From: Macrobrachium rosenbergii
Taxonomy: Eukaryota; Arthropoda; Malacostraca; Decapoda; Palaemonidae
DNA: 64,000 nt
Assembly: GCF_040412425.1 (NCBI RefSeq)
Contig: NC_089742.1
Span: 75,827,125-75,891,124, forward strand
Direction: 5' to 3'
The notes beneath the pieces are model-generated. The model had not been told where the DNA came from, made no database searches, and saw only the letters and a list, made by a program, of their open reading frames with translations. This document shows positions 24,362 through 35,770 of the stretch, one piece after another. Each line of letters opens with the position of its first letter. The stretch's first letter is position 1. Both the position numbers and the translations under genes were made by a program.

Positions 24362-25919
24362 ATATTTTAGGCTTATTCTTTATTTTAGTCTCCGTTTTAA
24401 GAATATCTGCTTTTTCCCGAGATATTGTATGATAGCGTGAGCCGACTTGCTATGCCATATCTTCACATCATAAGATATTCGTTGCCCTAATAAATTCTAA
24501 GGACTACTGGAAATAAGATACATACAAAACTAAAACCTTTATTGACAAAAAATAACGAAAATAATAAAAAATTACGAAGAAGAATGAAAACGAATGATTC
24601 AACATAACTATCAAATAAGGAAATATCAGAATCATAAACACCCAATTATTTAAGGAAATACGGAAATAACTCATCTGTCATTATCATAAACAGGTCAATT
24701 AATAGAATCAGGTCATTTCAAAAATACTCCCTTCCTTGAAGAGGAACGTGAAGGAGGAGGAGAATACCTGTAAAGAACAAGCGTTACATTAAAACCCAGA
24801 AAATGTAAAAATATATAGTTTTTACTGCCACAGGGTAACGTCTTTTCAGTAGTCTGAAAGAAAAATTTAAAATGTTTATGAGCAGTACTCACTTCATTGA
24901 ACAGTTTCATTAACATTAAATGGGATTTGCACATGAAAATATCTCGTGACATCGTTCGAGGTCAAAGTACAGTAAGACACGCCTCTTGCAATAAAGGGCG
25001 TCACGAAGAAGCACCTGGTCACACACGTACTCACGCACTATAATGTTCTTTTCAAATCCGGATTTTTAACAGGATCACCTTCAGCTGAAAACGCATTTCC
25101 CTCCTCGTGTCTTGTCACCTCAGGACTGTATGCGACTGATTCAGCATTTTTCTTACATGCTGTGGCTCGAACTGCTGACCCATCTTTCAAGGTCACCTTC
25201 GTGAGCAGTTACATATATTATATATACATATGGCCAAAATGTGGAAAATAAAGGCTATATTTGGAGGCAAATAGTGAAACTATATTTTGCCTGAGGGAGA
25301 AGACAAAAAGTGTTTGGTCTCTGAAATGCAGCCATTATTTTGAGGAGCTCATATATTTGAAGATGACAGAAAATACAGTCATATATACATATTGGCTGCA
25401 AGGCAGTAATTGAAAGGTTAACTGCTTGTAGTATCTGATGGGGGCTGCACGAAGAAGATGCAGTAAAATCCAGCAGGATTTGAGTAGACAGACTAGAGTA
25501 TTTTCAGGTGGTGTGGTAACGTGGAGAAAAAGGAGGTTGATAGGCTGCTGGAAATCGTGTATTGTATCGTGTTTTTTGAGGAATAATTAGAAGATGACAG
25601 ACAGTGTTGGCTAGATGTATGGCAACGGCGTTGGTATGGGCTGTAATATCTAAAAGAATGTGCATGAGAAAGTGCATGAGTGCATTGTCCAAAGGACGGG
25701 TCATTTGAGCAGCAGCTGATGGAAGTTTAATGCACAGAGAATTCTTTATTCATCCATCTGTAATGATCCCCGTGGCAGAGACCGACGGTTTTCTTTCTCT
25801 AAGCTACTCCACTTTAATTTAAAGGTCTGACAGGTGAATATATCAGTCTACAGTTGACCAACATTTGCAATAAGTCTCATACCTTGTTATTTTCGTTTTT
25901 TGTTATTTATAGGAATGAA
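24359..25919. other. Unassigned DNA
   Basis: Frames of 79 codons (24713-24952, -) and 66 codons (25504-25704, -) have no recognisable domain. No repeat family was recognised. Confidence 0.3.
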
Positions 25920-26225
25920 ATATAGAATTTTGTGGAAAGGCCAAGCGCTGGGACCTATGAGGTCATTCAGAGCTGCAAGGATAATTGAGAGTAGAAAGGT
26001 TTTAAAAGGTTAACAGGAAGGAAAACCTTGCAGTTGCACTATAAAATAATTGTTAGGAGAGGGTGGAAAGTAAAATGGAAGAAAGAGAATATGAACGGAG
26101 GTACAGTAAAAGGAATGAGAGGGGTTGCAGCTAGGGGCCGAAGGAGTGCTACAAAGAACCTTAAGTAGTCCCTACAGTGCACCGCATGAAGTGCATTGAC
26201 AGCACTACCCCTCTACAGGGGTTGT
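25920..26225 (+). repeat. Interspersed repeat C, copy 3 (best preserved)
   Basis: GGCCAAGCGCTGGGACCTAT, GAGGTCATTCAG, AGTAGAAAGGT, TTGCAGTTGCACTATAAAAT, GAATATGAACGGAGGTACAG, GGGGTTGCAGCTAGGGGCCG and CCCTACAGTGCACCGCATG occur in order. They match 11690-11975 inverted. Confidence 0.85.
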
Positions 26226-26567
26226 TATTTATAGTTTGTTACCAGGGGTAATTACTCCCCTTATTAATGACAATTTTGGGCACATTGAGCTCAGATAATT
26301 ACGATTTGTTATTTCTTCAGTGACATTCCTAAAATTTCTGGAGTATGTATTTAGACAAAGTAAAGCAGCTAATACCTCTGAGCGACGGTCGGCATGGTTG
26401 AAAGAGTTGACAATTCCACAAGTTCTGCGTTTCTACTATTAAAAGAAACTGATGGCAATTTACTGAACCTGCGGATTATCAATAACGATGTTCTTATGGG
26501 TAAATTACAACAATCGTGGGTTTTGGCCGTTCAAGTAAATTTGATTCACTTTTTTGATATACTGATC
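26226..26567. other. Unassigned DNA
   Basis: No feature was recognised. Confidence 0.3.
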
Positions 26568-26575
26568 AACTGGTT

Positions 26576-26780
26576 CACTAGCAGATCCAGAAAAATTTTG
26601 GGGGGCGCCAATTTTCATATTATACACATATATATTTTATTTCTGTAGTAGATTTTGTATTTCCCCCCATTTTTGTATTTATCATTTATATTATCATCTA
26701 AATCTTCAATATTATTATTTTGTCATTATTTTCCATGGGGGGCCACGTGCCCAGGTGCCCGCCCCCTGGATCCACTAGTG
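26576..26780. mobile_element. hAT-type MITE D, copy 2 (205 bp)
   Basis: Ends CACTAGCAGATCC and GGATCCACTAGTG. Flanking 8-mers AACTGGTT (26568-26575) and AACTTGTT (26781-26788) differ at one base. Unlike copies 1 and 3 it has only a short CACATATATAT in place of the long TA array. Confidence 0.92.
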
Positions 26781-27504
26781 AACTTGTTGATGTGAGTATA
26801 ATACAGATTTTTGTTTCAAATAAACAAGAAATAAAGATTGGACACAAAGATTCTTAATTATATAATTATGAAGATGTTTTTATTGCAAGAACTTAATTTG
26901 TGAAGTGGTTACTGCAAATTCAGCGGATGCCCACAGCGCATGCGCATTCATAGCAAACTAGCACATGAGTAAGCGTTGGCGCATCTCCTTATTCCCAGTC
27001 AAGATACCGACGAAGTTGGAACTCGCAGCGATGAAGCAAATTTCGTAAAGCTGTTGAGAATTGCCAGCGTGGATCCAGATCGCAAGACTAAACTAAAATT
27101 TGCCTGCTACAGGTTTTAGTCCAGGTGGCAACTGGAAGAAATATATTTCATATTGAGTGTAGATAGAGTCACCAAACAAAATTCATCGAATGTGTGAGAG
27201 ACAGCGTTAACAATCCAATATATCATACGACTTATGTATAGACTCAGTCTTACGGGCATTGTGTATAGAGACGACTTACATGGCTATATAAACACACTGG
27301 CCATTAGTAAAATATGAGATGTTCACTTTGTCATGTAAGCAGTTGTTACCTACCATATCTTCAACGCCGCTAGTTAGACCATCTGATTTGTAAACTCGTT
27401 TGTTATTTGGAAGACGTCAGTCTTGTGATCATAACGATATCACGACCGATTTTCCTCATAATCAATTACTGTCACCAACTTACCCAACTGACTGATGATG
27501 TTAA
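26781..27504. other. Unassigned DNA
   Basis: No gene or repeat family was recognised. A GC-richer part lies near 26920-27080. Confidence 0.3.
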
Positions 27505-27921
27505 AAATCGAAGCACTTTATTTGGTATTCTTCGTCTTTCTCTGCATCTTTTCCCACTTCTGTGTGGGGTCGATGTGTCTGACAGCTTTCCTCCACCTGG
27601 CTCGGTCAAACACATCGTCCTCTGACAATTGTTTCTCTCTCAGGTCTTCTCTGACTACATCCATCCACCTTCGCTTTGGTCTTCCTCTTGCTCTCCCACC
27701 AGGCACCTCCATCTGCATCACTCTCCTCCCTACTTATGTCTCATCCCTTCTCATCACATGGCCATACCATTGCAGTCTTCTTTCCTGGGCCTCCTTTGAT
27801 AGTTCTACGACTCTAGTAGTTCCTCTTATTCTTTCATTTTTATCCTGTCCATTTCTGTTACTCCACACATCCACCTGAGCATTTTCATCTCTACCGCATT
27901 CAATTTCTTCTCTTACTTTAT
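27505..27921 (-). pseudogene. 3' end of an RTE-type non-LTR retrotransposon ORF2
   Basis: Reads on - as the C-terminal tail that follows the reverse transcriptase in RTE-like elements: a Leu-Arg-Trp-Met-Cys-Gly-Val-Thr block (about 27865-27890), a Leu-Gln-Trp-Tyr-Gly-His-Val-Met-Arg-Arg block (about 27745-27785), and Gly-Arg-Pro-Lys-Arg-Arg-Trp-Met-Asp (about 27665-27700). The first and second blocks are in different frames (a frameshift near 27840). The second and third are in one frame, separated only by a TAA at 27734-27736. The match begins near 27921, so the copy is 5'-truncated, as is usual for LINEs. Confidence 0.85.
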
Positions 27922-28298
27922 TTGGTATTATTACTACAATATAATTGCATGCGAACCGCACCAACAAAAGCTAATTCGAGTGTACGGCTTTGTGGGGGTT
28001 CAGGTCCTTATTGGCAATACAGTTGTTAGGGATACGACCAAGTGTCACATATCTCGAACAGTCATGAATTGTCTGAATCCGTAGCTGCGACTTTATTTTA
28101 TTCAAAATAATTCAAAGTAAATTAGATAATCTTGCTTCGTATTTAGGTAAATTACTTTCATTTATGTATTACACTGTTTTATTATTAAATATTACCTCTC
28201 AAGAGTCTTATAAGTTTTATTTCGATTTTCGTTGTAATGATGCGGTAATGATTCATTTTTATGTGGCAAATACATATTTTAGAAAGACGCTGTTTATA

Positions 28299-28302
<4 letters not shown>
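27922..28302. other. Unassigned DNA
   Basis: No feature was recognised. Confidence 0.3.
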
Positions 28303-28352
<50 letters not shown>

Positions 28353-28440
28353 CATATACATGCATACATACATATATATATACACTGTATATATATATAT
28401 GTATGTATGTATTTATGTATGTATGTATGTATGTATGTAA
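28303..28440. repeat. TA, CATA and TGTA compound microsatellite
   Basis: TA at 28303-28340, CATATA/CATA units to about 28370, a short TA stretch, then TGTA units to 28438. Confidence 0.95.
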
Positions 28441-28729
28441 TGTTACCCGACGCCGCAGTCTCTGGTACAGAGGATATTTATTTTAATTGCAATGTCAGTT
28501 TGGCTAGCAACTCGAGCTAGAGGAGAAACAGTCGCAGAGAAAACAGAGAAGTTAACCTCACGAATCTGGGTTCCAATGAGAGAGCAATGCTGACCCTCTC
28601 AGACCCTTGTGTCAATTAGAATTAGTCAATCAATGATTAATTCACCTGCCAGTGCTCCACACTAAATTCATGATTGTTACTGATTTTCCATTCAGTAATA
28701 ATAATTTTGATTGGGCTAACGCAAAACAG
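28441..28729. other. Unassigned DNA
   Basis: No feature was recognised. Confidence 0.3.
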
Positions 28730-28737
28730 ATGGCCGG

Positions 28738-28791
28738 CACTAGCAGATCCAGAAAAATTTCATGGTGGGCACCAATTTTTATATATATACA

Positions 28792-28855
<64 letters not shown>

Positions 28856-29004
28856 TCAATGATAGATTTTTATTTTTTCCTATTTCTATAATTCTCATTT
28901 ATGTTATTATTATCTAAATCTTCAATATTATTATTTTGTCATTATTTTCATAGGGAGGAGCGCGTGCTCAGGTGGCCCCGGCCCGCCCCTTGGTTCCGTT
29001 AGTG
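28738..29004. mobile_element. hAT-type MITE D, copy 3 (267 bp)
   Basis: Ends CACTAGCAGATCC and GGTTCCGTTAGTG. The flanks are an exact 8-bp duplication, ATGGCCGG (28730-28737 and 29005-29012). An internal TA array lies at 28788-28852, at the same position as in copy 1. Confidence 0.95.
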
Positions 29005-30185
29005 ATGGCCGGCCATGGTGCTTCCAGCACCACTGGGGTTTTATGCTTCACAATTTATTCACATATATAATAACACTAGCAATGGATTTATACATGAGAT
29101 ATACAAAGAATGGAAAAACAGAATTGTATACAAACGTTGGAACAATTTGAAATAATAAAAATCAAGAAACAAGAGATAAACAAAACTGAGATGAAGATAC
29201 AAGATCAGTCATAAAAAAATTTTTTCTTATTTAACTTTATTTTCGTTTGGTTAGTGTCACCTTGTGGGGATGTCGTCTTCAGGCAGACTTACCTTAACTT
29301 TTACGTGCACACCATCCCTTCCAAAGATGAAATTTCTCAGTCCAAAGTTCTTATTCCTAATATTCGATTTCTTTCTCTTCCTTTTCCGCCTCTTCCTCTT
29401 CTCTTTATTACTTTCCCGATAAAGTCGCCCATTTTCTCACTAGTTTTGTTTGAACAAAGCTTTCTCTCCTTTCCGTTTTTTCTATTACATTTCAACCCTC
29501 TTACTTATCCCTTTTCCAATTTATATTTCTGAGAAAGGTAGACTAGATTCGGGATCAATGTAACGTTATGTCCCCTCAAAATTGCACCGGCGGTCCATTT
29601 TAAAACCGCGTATCGTGTGACAGCCCTCCTTTGAGGCAAGTAAGGCGAGTAACGAAGTAAAAATGCAATATTTTGAAGCCTGTGGTACAGAAACCTCTTA
29701 GCGGGGTCGTGGGATGAAAAGAAAACAATATAGACTGAAGGGAAGCGCCGGGTCATGTTTTCCCACCAAAAATGGAATAGATTTGAGTGACGTCTGTACA
29801 TCAAGCAGATTTACTGTACTGTAAAATCAGCGACCCTTTCGGAAAATCTGTTTTTTGTATTTTTCTGTGCTTTTATAGGACAGAACATCCCAGAGTGTAA
29901 CGGAAATAATACCTTGTAGTTGAGAAACAAATGTTGATATGAATTCTTTGCACTGTGTTTTCAGCTATTCAGCGAAGGTGTTTTTATAAACACCTTAAGT
30001 AGTTTTGACTGGTTAAGGCGGCACTTATGGCAGAAAGTAATAATAAGCAGAAGATTGAAGTCGGTTAGTGAGGAACACTTTCGAGATTCAGATACTGTAT
30101 ATGAAACAGAACAAAGTCTTCCACTACAACAACAACAAAACGCTGAAATTGTTTCTGTTTTCATATGATCGAACAGTTTTGCCTT
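29005..30185. other. Unassigned DNA
   Basis: A pyrimidine-rich stretch with a 92-codon frame (29254-29532, +) and a 99-codon frame on - (29505-29804) shows no recognisable domain. Confidence 0.3.
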
Positions 30186-30189
30186 TTTA

Positions 30190-30520
30190 GTTTTCAGTAA
30201 AAGAAAACTTTTTCTGTCCTCATTTTTTTCTGTCCGCCCTCAGATCTTAAAAACTACTGAGGTTACAGGGCTGCAAATTGGTATGTTGATCATCCACCCT
30301 CGAATCATCAAATACACCTAATTGAAGCCCTCTAGCCTCAGTAGTTTTTATTTTATTTAAGGTTAAAGTTAGCCATGATCGTGCGTGTGGCAACGATATA
30401 GGGCAGGCCACCACCGAGCCGTGGCTGAAAGATTCATGGACTGCGGCTCATACAGCATTATACGTTGTACAGAAAACTCGATTGCGTCGAAGAAACTTCG
30501 ACGTATTTTTTACTTGTTAA
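30190..30520 (+). repeat. Element A, copy 6
   Basis: Head GTTTTCAGTAAAAGAAAACT, central hairpin arms, GGCCACCACCGAGCCGTGGC, TACAGCATTATACGTTGTA and a TCGAAGAAACTTCGA hairpin, ending ATTTTTTACTTG. Confidence 0.92.
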
Positions 30521-30851
30521 CTATTAGAATCGAATGCTGATTAACCGCTTAAGTTCTGGTCTAACGATAGATAGATAATTACCCTTTGATCTCCTTGCCT
30601 AAAGTACTTTTGTAATTTTATTTGTTTGATCTTTCTTTTAATTAATAATAAATTTTTGTGTCTACTGTAGGATTTTCGTCTTCAAGAATTTCATTGTCTT
30701 ATTTTTCAGACAACAACTGGGCAAGACGCATTTTCTAGTTATAACAGCAGGTACTAAATCAATGAAAGTGCAGATAATTTATTTATCTCTTTTGATTTCA
30801 TCGAAATATTCTTCATTCTCGTAATTATGATTATAATTCCTTATATCCATC
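30521..30851. other. Unassigned AT-rich DNA
   Basis: No feature was recognised. Confidence 0.3.
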
Positions 30852-30864
30852 ATTTCACTTCGAA

Positions 30865-31133
30865 GTATACCTTAGTTTAACCAGACCACTGAGCTGATTA
30901 ACAGCTCTCCTAGGGCTGGCCCGAAGGATTAGACTTATTTTACGTGGCTAAGAACCAACTGGTTACCTAGCAACGGGGGACCTACAGCTCATTGTGGAAT
31001 CCGAACCACATTACGACGAGTTTCTATCACCAGAAATAAAGTCCTTTAATTCTTCATTGGCCGGTCGGAGACTCGAACTCGGGCCTAGCAGAGTGCTAGC
31101 CGAGAACTCTACCGACTCGTCCAACGAGGAAGT
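30865..31133 (-). mobile_element. SINE S1, full copy (269 bp)
   Basis: A tRNA-derived SINE read right to left. The head carries AGTCGGTAGAGTTCTCGGC (A-box-like D-arm) and CGAGTTCGAGTCTCC (B box). The body carries GGTTCGGATTCCACAAT and GGTAACCAGTTGGTTC-like blocks. The tail ends GGTATAC. The 13-mer ATTTCACTTCGAA flanks it on both sides (30852-30864 and 31134-31146), an exact LINE-type target duplication. Confidence 0.95.
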
Positions 31134-31303
31134 ATTTCACTTCGAAAGTGGTAGGATGCTCGTCCCACTAACAAAGGGACCTGGGGCTCGATTCCAGGCG
31201 ATGACAAAAGCTATCTGGGCTCATGTTTTTAGAAAATCATTGGAGCGCCTACGAATTAAGAATGGAATATTGAAACTGGTGGACAGCGACTGTAGTGGAT
31301 TAC

Positions 31304-31373
<70 letters not shown>

Positions 31374-31450
31374 AGAATAAATAGGATAAAATGCATGCTA
31401 TCAGGGGAATTTACTTATCAGATACTCAATAAATTTCCCCCTCCCAACAC

Positions 31451-31498
<48 letters not shown>
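31134..31498 (+). repeat. Duplicated module, unit 1: tRNA-like SINE S2 + (GA)n + spacer + (CT)n
   Basis: A tRNA-like head (GTGGTAGGATGCTCG, then GGCTCGATTCCAGG as B box) with a body through GGACAGCGACTGTAGTGGAT is followed by (GA)n 31308-31370, a spacer containing GCTATCAGGGGAATTTACTT, and (CT)n 31454-31498. Confidence 0.85.
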
Positions 31499-31502
31499 GT
31501 CC

Positions 31503-31677
31503 TCTAGTGATTAAATAGTAGGACACTCGTCCCACTAACGAAAGGACTTTGGGCTCTATTCCAGGCGATGGCAGAAGCTATCTGGCCTCATTTTCCAGAA
31601 AATCATTGGGCTGCCTACGAATTAAAAATGGAATATTGTGCCTGGTGGACAGCGACTGTAGTGGATTAGTCAGTCGC

Positions 31678-31737
<60 letters not shown>

Positions 31738-31824
31738 ATAAGAAAAACGATGCCAGTGGTTAGCATACTAACAAAATGCATTCTATCAGGGGAATTTACT
31801 TGCCAGTTACCCATTGAATCCCCA

Positions 31825-31866
<42 letters not shown>
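31503..31866 (+). repeat. Duplicated module, unit 2
   Basis: Same order as unit 1: S2 head (ACTCGTCCCACTAACGAAAG, GGCTCTATTCCAGG), body, (GA)n 31682-31735, spacer with TCTATCAGGGGAATTTACTT, (CT)n 31826-31866. The B box carries one substitution (GGCTCTATTCC). Confidence 0.85.
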
Positions 31867-31867
<1 letters not shown>

Positions 31868-32555
31868 GCACCTCTCTCTCTTTTTTAATTTCTGCATACA
31901 GGGGAAAAGGCGAACAAACACACCCACACTGACATGGGTCCTTTGGCACTTCCTGTAGGTGAGGGACCTCTTCCATTTAAAGTGCCTTTTTCTAAACTTT
32001 CACTTTTCATTTATCCAGTCTAGGAAGCAGTACGTTTCAGTAATCAGTACAATAATGGGTAGACGTTTATTTAACTGCAAAACAGATTCAAATATGATTA
32101 AGTATGGATTCATTTTCCCTCACATCCCCATCGGGAGTGAAACTGGCCCATTAACGCTAAGAATGAAAAATTTGATTGGTATCTTTTGAGTTTCAATGTA
32201 TTTTAGGAAATTTCATGATAATATGAACAAAAATAAACAGTCTGTGTCAAAATATATTCATGCAAAATACTTTACAAAATCCTAATCGAGCACTTTAAAC
32301 TTCATTTTAATGAAATTGTTTATAAATATTAGCACCACATCAAACAAGAGAAAATTAATAAATTTATTTGTTCGATCCCTCTTAATCCTATTACATCAAT
32401 CAAAGACCTACTAGTTATAAAATTTTATTAAATCATTCCTGTTCACAAAGATACCGCTGGCTGGATAATTATGAAATGATGACCAATTCGGTTTAATATG
32501 AATTTTCGAAAGACATCTTTATGATTTTGTTTATATAAATATATGTATGCATGCA
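31867..32555. other. Unassigned AT-rich DNA
   Basis: No feature was recognised. Confidence 0.3.
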
Positions 32556-32840
<285 letters not shown>

Positions 32841-32844
32841 AGCA

Positions 32845-34217
32845 TAACACGAGTTTATGCAAATATTCTGGGAAATAAAGAAAAGTCATTCTGAACAGAA
32901 AATGTTCTATAAACGTATACACTTTATGGCTTCATTTGTTTAAGATGTGAATTTTCAAAATAACTGTTTAACACGCTGCTCTTGGGCAAGTGATATGGCG
33001 TACAGGATGCCGGAGTAGTCAGGGATTTCGGGGAAGGGTTTATGAAGCGCCATTAGGCAACTATTGCTAGTCTTTTAATTATTATTATTTTTTTTTTGCA
33101 GCTCATTGAAAAATGTAACATTACAGCCCCTTCAACTGATAAATCACTTGTGAACAGACTTCATGTAACCTAATTTTAATGAGTAGCTTAACGTATCAAG
33201 ATAGTAGTGTAAATGTTGCTTGGCAACATTTATTTGTGATCTTGAATTCTAGCGTTCTCTGTCCTGCCGCCTCTTCACGGAATTGTTGAATCAGGAGTGA
33301 GGACTAGGCCTTCGCATATGCTAAATGAGTGATAATGACAGTAGTCATGATGAAAAGGGAATGCAGGTTGGGAGGATGCTGCAATTTGAATAATGTCAGC
33401 TTTTTTACTTCTTTCGATTATTGTATGAATAGGGTACCTTTGACGGGAACAAAAGAAGAAAGGGAATTTTTAATAATGTACCCATTCTTTTTCATCTGGC
33501 AGAGATGAAAGCGTTTCCATAGGTGTATTTTTTCCTTTGACTGGTGTGCGATGAATACTTTAGATGGAGAAGGTGAGATTTTTGATAATACGTTTTAAGT
33601 ATATGATCGATGTGTAATGAATAGGCTTATCTTTCATGGAGGGGAGATTCCATTAAGGTTGCTTTTCTTTTCTTTATTGGAGTCCAGTGAATACCATTGA
33701 CGGAGGGGGAGAAGGTTTCAATGATGCATGCATTTTTCCCCTTTGTTCAGTATCTAAAGAATACTTTTTATTTGGAGGTATTTTATTCACATCGGTCTAA
33801 TCGCTGATTTCTCTTTTTTTTTATAACAGTGGAGTTCACAGCCGTGTAGTCTAGAAATTGAACTGTTGCAAAACACGTAAATAAACATATCCGCATAATT
33901 CCTGATTTATTTTGCTCCCAAAATAAATCAGGAATTTGACACTTGTAACCCGGACATGCTCACTTATCTTGGCGGAAGAGTGAGACTTTTCAGAGTAACA
34001 AGTGAACTGATCAGCTTCAAACCCCTTTCCCCATATCCCTGACTACTCACTCCGACATCCCATACGCCATCTTACTTGCCCGTTTGATGATAACAGTTAT
34101 TTTAAAAATTCACTTCACCGGCAAACGAAGCCTTAAAATGCCCATGTTTATAGAACATTGTCTCCTCAGAATGACTTTTTCTTTCATTTCCTAAAATATT
34201 CTCATAAACTTGTGTTA
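32845..34217. mobile_element. Foldback-like element with about 205-bp terminal inverted repeats
   Basis: The left arm 32845-33050 and right arm 34014-34217 are imperfect reverse complements: for example AAGTCATTCTGA against TCAGAATGACTTT, and GGAGTAGTCAGGGATTT against TCCCTGACTACTCA. The interior from about 33418 to 33785 holds about five degenerate units of about 70 bases, each with a TGAATA...GGAG...pyrimidine-rich pattern. No transposase frame is seen, so it is non-autonomous. Long terminal repeats plus internal tandem repeats resemble Foldback-type elements. The target duplication is not evident. Confidence 0.7.
33897..33936. repeat. Perfect hairpin, 18-bp arms, CTCC loop
   Basis: AATTCCTGATTTATTTTG, then CTCC, then the exact complement. 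It lies inside the foldback-like element, just left of its right arm. Confidence 0.95.
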
Positions 34218-34761
34218 CACTCAGATTCTAACCATATGCTTTTGTCTTTCATTTGGTATGGAACCAGTGGCAGCTGGTTTTCCAGTCTCAGCAACTATTT
34301 CGATGATGATATTGCTAGCACAATCCCTCTGTTGTGTCCCACCAAACTTGAATAAGTTATCCAGTATGAATTCACTGCATATATCAAAGAGGTCCAATGG
34401 GTGTTAATGGACTGTTGCCTGTTCCGGATCATATCGGCAGGAAATTAAACCAAGCTCCTCTTGTTGGCTAGTTGTGAGTGCTGCCTCATTCAAACTACAC
34501 CAACTGAATCGGAGATGAACGCCTCTATGCAAAAAAACTTTATATTTCAACACAGTAGGCTCATCAACAGTGTCAGTTCTCCTAGCTTATCTTACACATA
34601 ATCTCTAATTTTCTTAATATCTTGGCCTCTCCTTTTCACTGTCTATTTCATCTATCCAGCACTCACGGTTGTTTCGCTCCTCTGCAGTCCTAATCCTTGT
34701 AAATTGCACCAACACAAATCAGTGTTTCCATGCCTCAGCCATCCATATTGGCATTCATTGT
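34218..34761. other. Unassigned DNA
   Basis: A - strand frame of about 60 mixed codons (about 34232-34412) crosses toward the foldback arm and shows no known motif. The + strand is pyrimidine-rich from about 34600. Confidence 0.3.
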
Positions 34762-35032
34762 TTCATCGCTGGACGAGTCGATATCGTTCTCGGCCAGCAC
34801 TTTGCTGGTCCTACGTTCGATTCTCCGGCCGGCCAATGAAGAATTAGAGGAATTTATTTCTGGTGACAGAAATTCATTTCTCGCTATAATGTGGTTCGGA
34901 TTCCACAATAAGCTGTAGGTCCCGTTGCTAGGTAACCAACTGGTTCTTAGCCACGTAAAATAAGTCTAATCCTTCGGGCCAGCCCTAGGAGAGTTGTTAA
35001 TCAGCTCTGTGGTCTGGTTAAACTAAGGTATA
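34762..35032 (+). mobile_element. SINE S1, full copy
   Basis: The tRNA-like head starts near 34762, with the B box TACGTTCGATTCTCC. GGTTCGGATTCCACAATAAG, GTCCCGTTGCTAGGTAACC and AATCCTTCGGGCCAGCCCTA follow, and it ends GGTATAC near 35032. No convincing target duplication was found. Confidence 0.88.
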
Positions 35033-35039
35033 CTTAACT

Positions 35040-35770
35040 CATCCCCTGGTTCCCCTTTTCCCCGATATCCGTAACCTTACTCTCTCTCTCACATTTACTC
35101 TCAAATTCTTCTCAAGAAAAAAATAAAACTCTTTCACTGGCTTCTAGAGTTTTTTCTCCATCCTCAATCAATACTGTATTACCTGCAAACGTCGACCATT
35201 TCACAATCCATAATGGCACACGTCACTGTCCTCATGTCCCTGCCCCACAGTTTTACACTAACCGCTAGCCTCTTGTCTCTGACCTGTAGCATCATCCCGT
35301 TCATAAGGAGATTAAACCAATGTGGGGACGTAAGATAACAAACTCAAACTTGTCACTCTCCCATCTACGTATCTTACTTCATGCTTTACTTCCACGATAA
35401 AAACTCTTGAGAGCTCTGCAACATGTTATATTCCATGCATTCCCCACAACCTCCACATTGCAATTATGTCAATTATGTCATAAGACTTTTCTAGGCACCT
35501 GTATACTATATATAGCGTTTTATATTTAAACAAACCCTCTTCCTTGTGTGCGTTCATATTGTTCTTCCCTTATAAGCCTTTTGTCCTCTATCTTTCGTTA
35601 TTAGTTAATATCCTACCATAGATCTTTCTTGGTATATTAAGTAATATTATGCCATATAAAGTTGCAGTTGCCTATGCCACTTTTACCTTTATACAATGGA
35701 ACAATTAAGCCTCCCAACTATTCCCTTGAAACCTTTTTCTCCTTCAGACCTGCCTTACAAACTCTGATTA
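35040..35770 (-). pseudogene. Decayed non-LTR reverse transcriptase
   Basis: On the - strand, short in-frame stretches match the order of reverse transcriptase blocks of RTE/Jockey-like LINEs: Ile-Val-Pro-Leu-Tyr-Lys-Gly-Lys near 35680-35705 (the block before the NYR motif), Leu-Glu-Lys-Ser-Tyr-Asp near 35475-35494 (the DLEKAYD-like block, first Asp lost), and an Asn-Leu-Leu-Met-Asn-Gly stretch near 35300 where the palm continues. Spacing is as expected, but frames differ between blocks and many stops occur. The YADD motif could not be found. The strand is purine-rich, as in coding LINEs. Confidence 0.6.

Noticed and set aside
27495..27878. 127-codon + strand frame
   Set aside because: It is the antisense of the RTE tail, which shows clear conserved blocks on the - strand.
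31143..31200. Functional tRNA gene
   Set aside because: A- and B-box-like words exist, but the cloverleaf fails and the segment is duplicated together with SINE body sequence.
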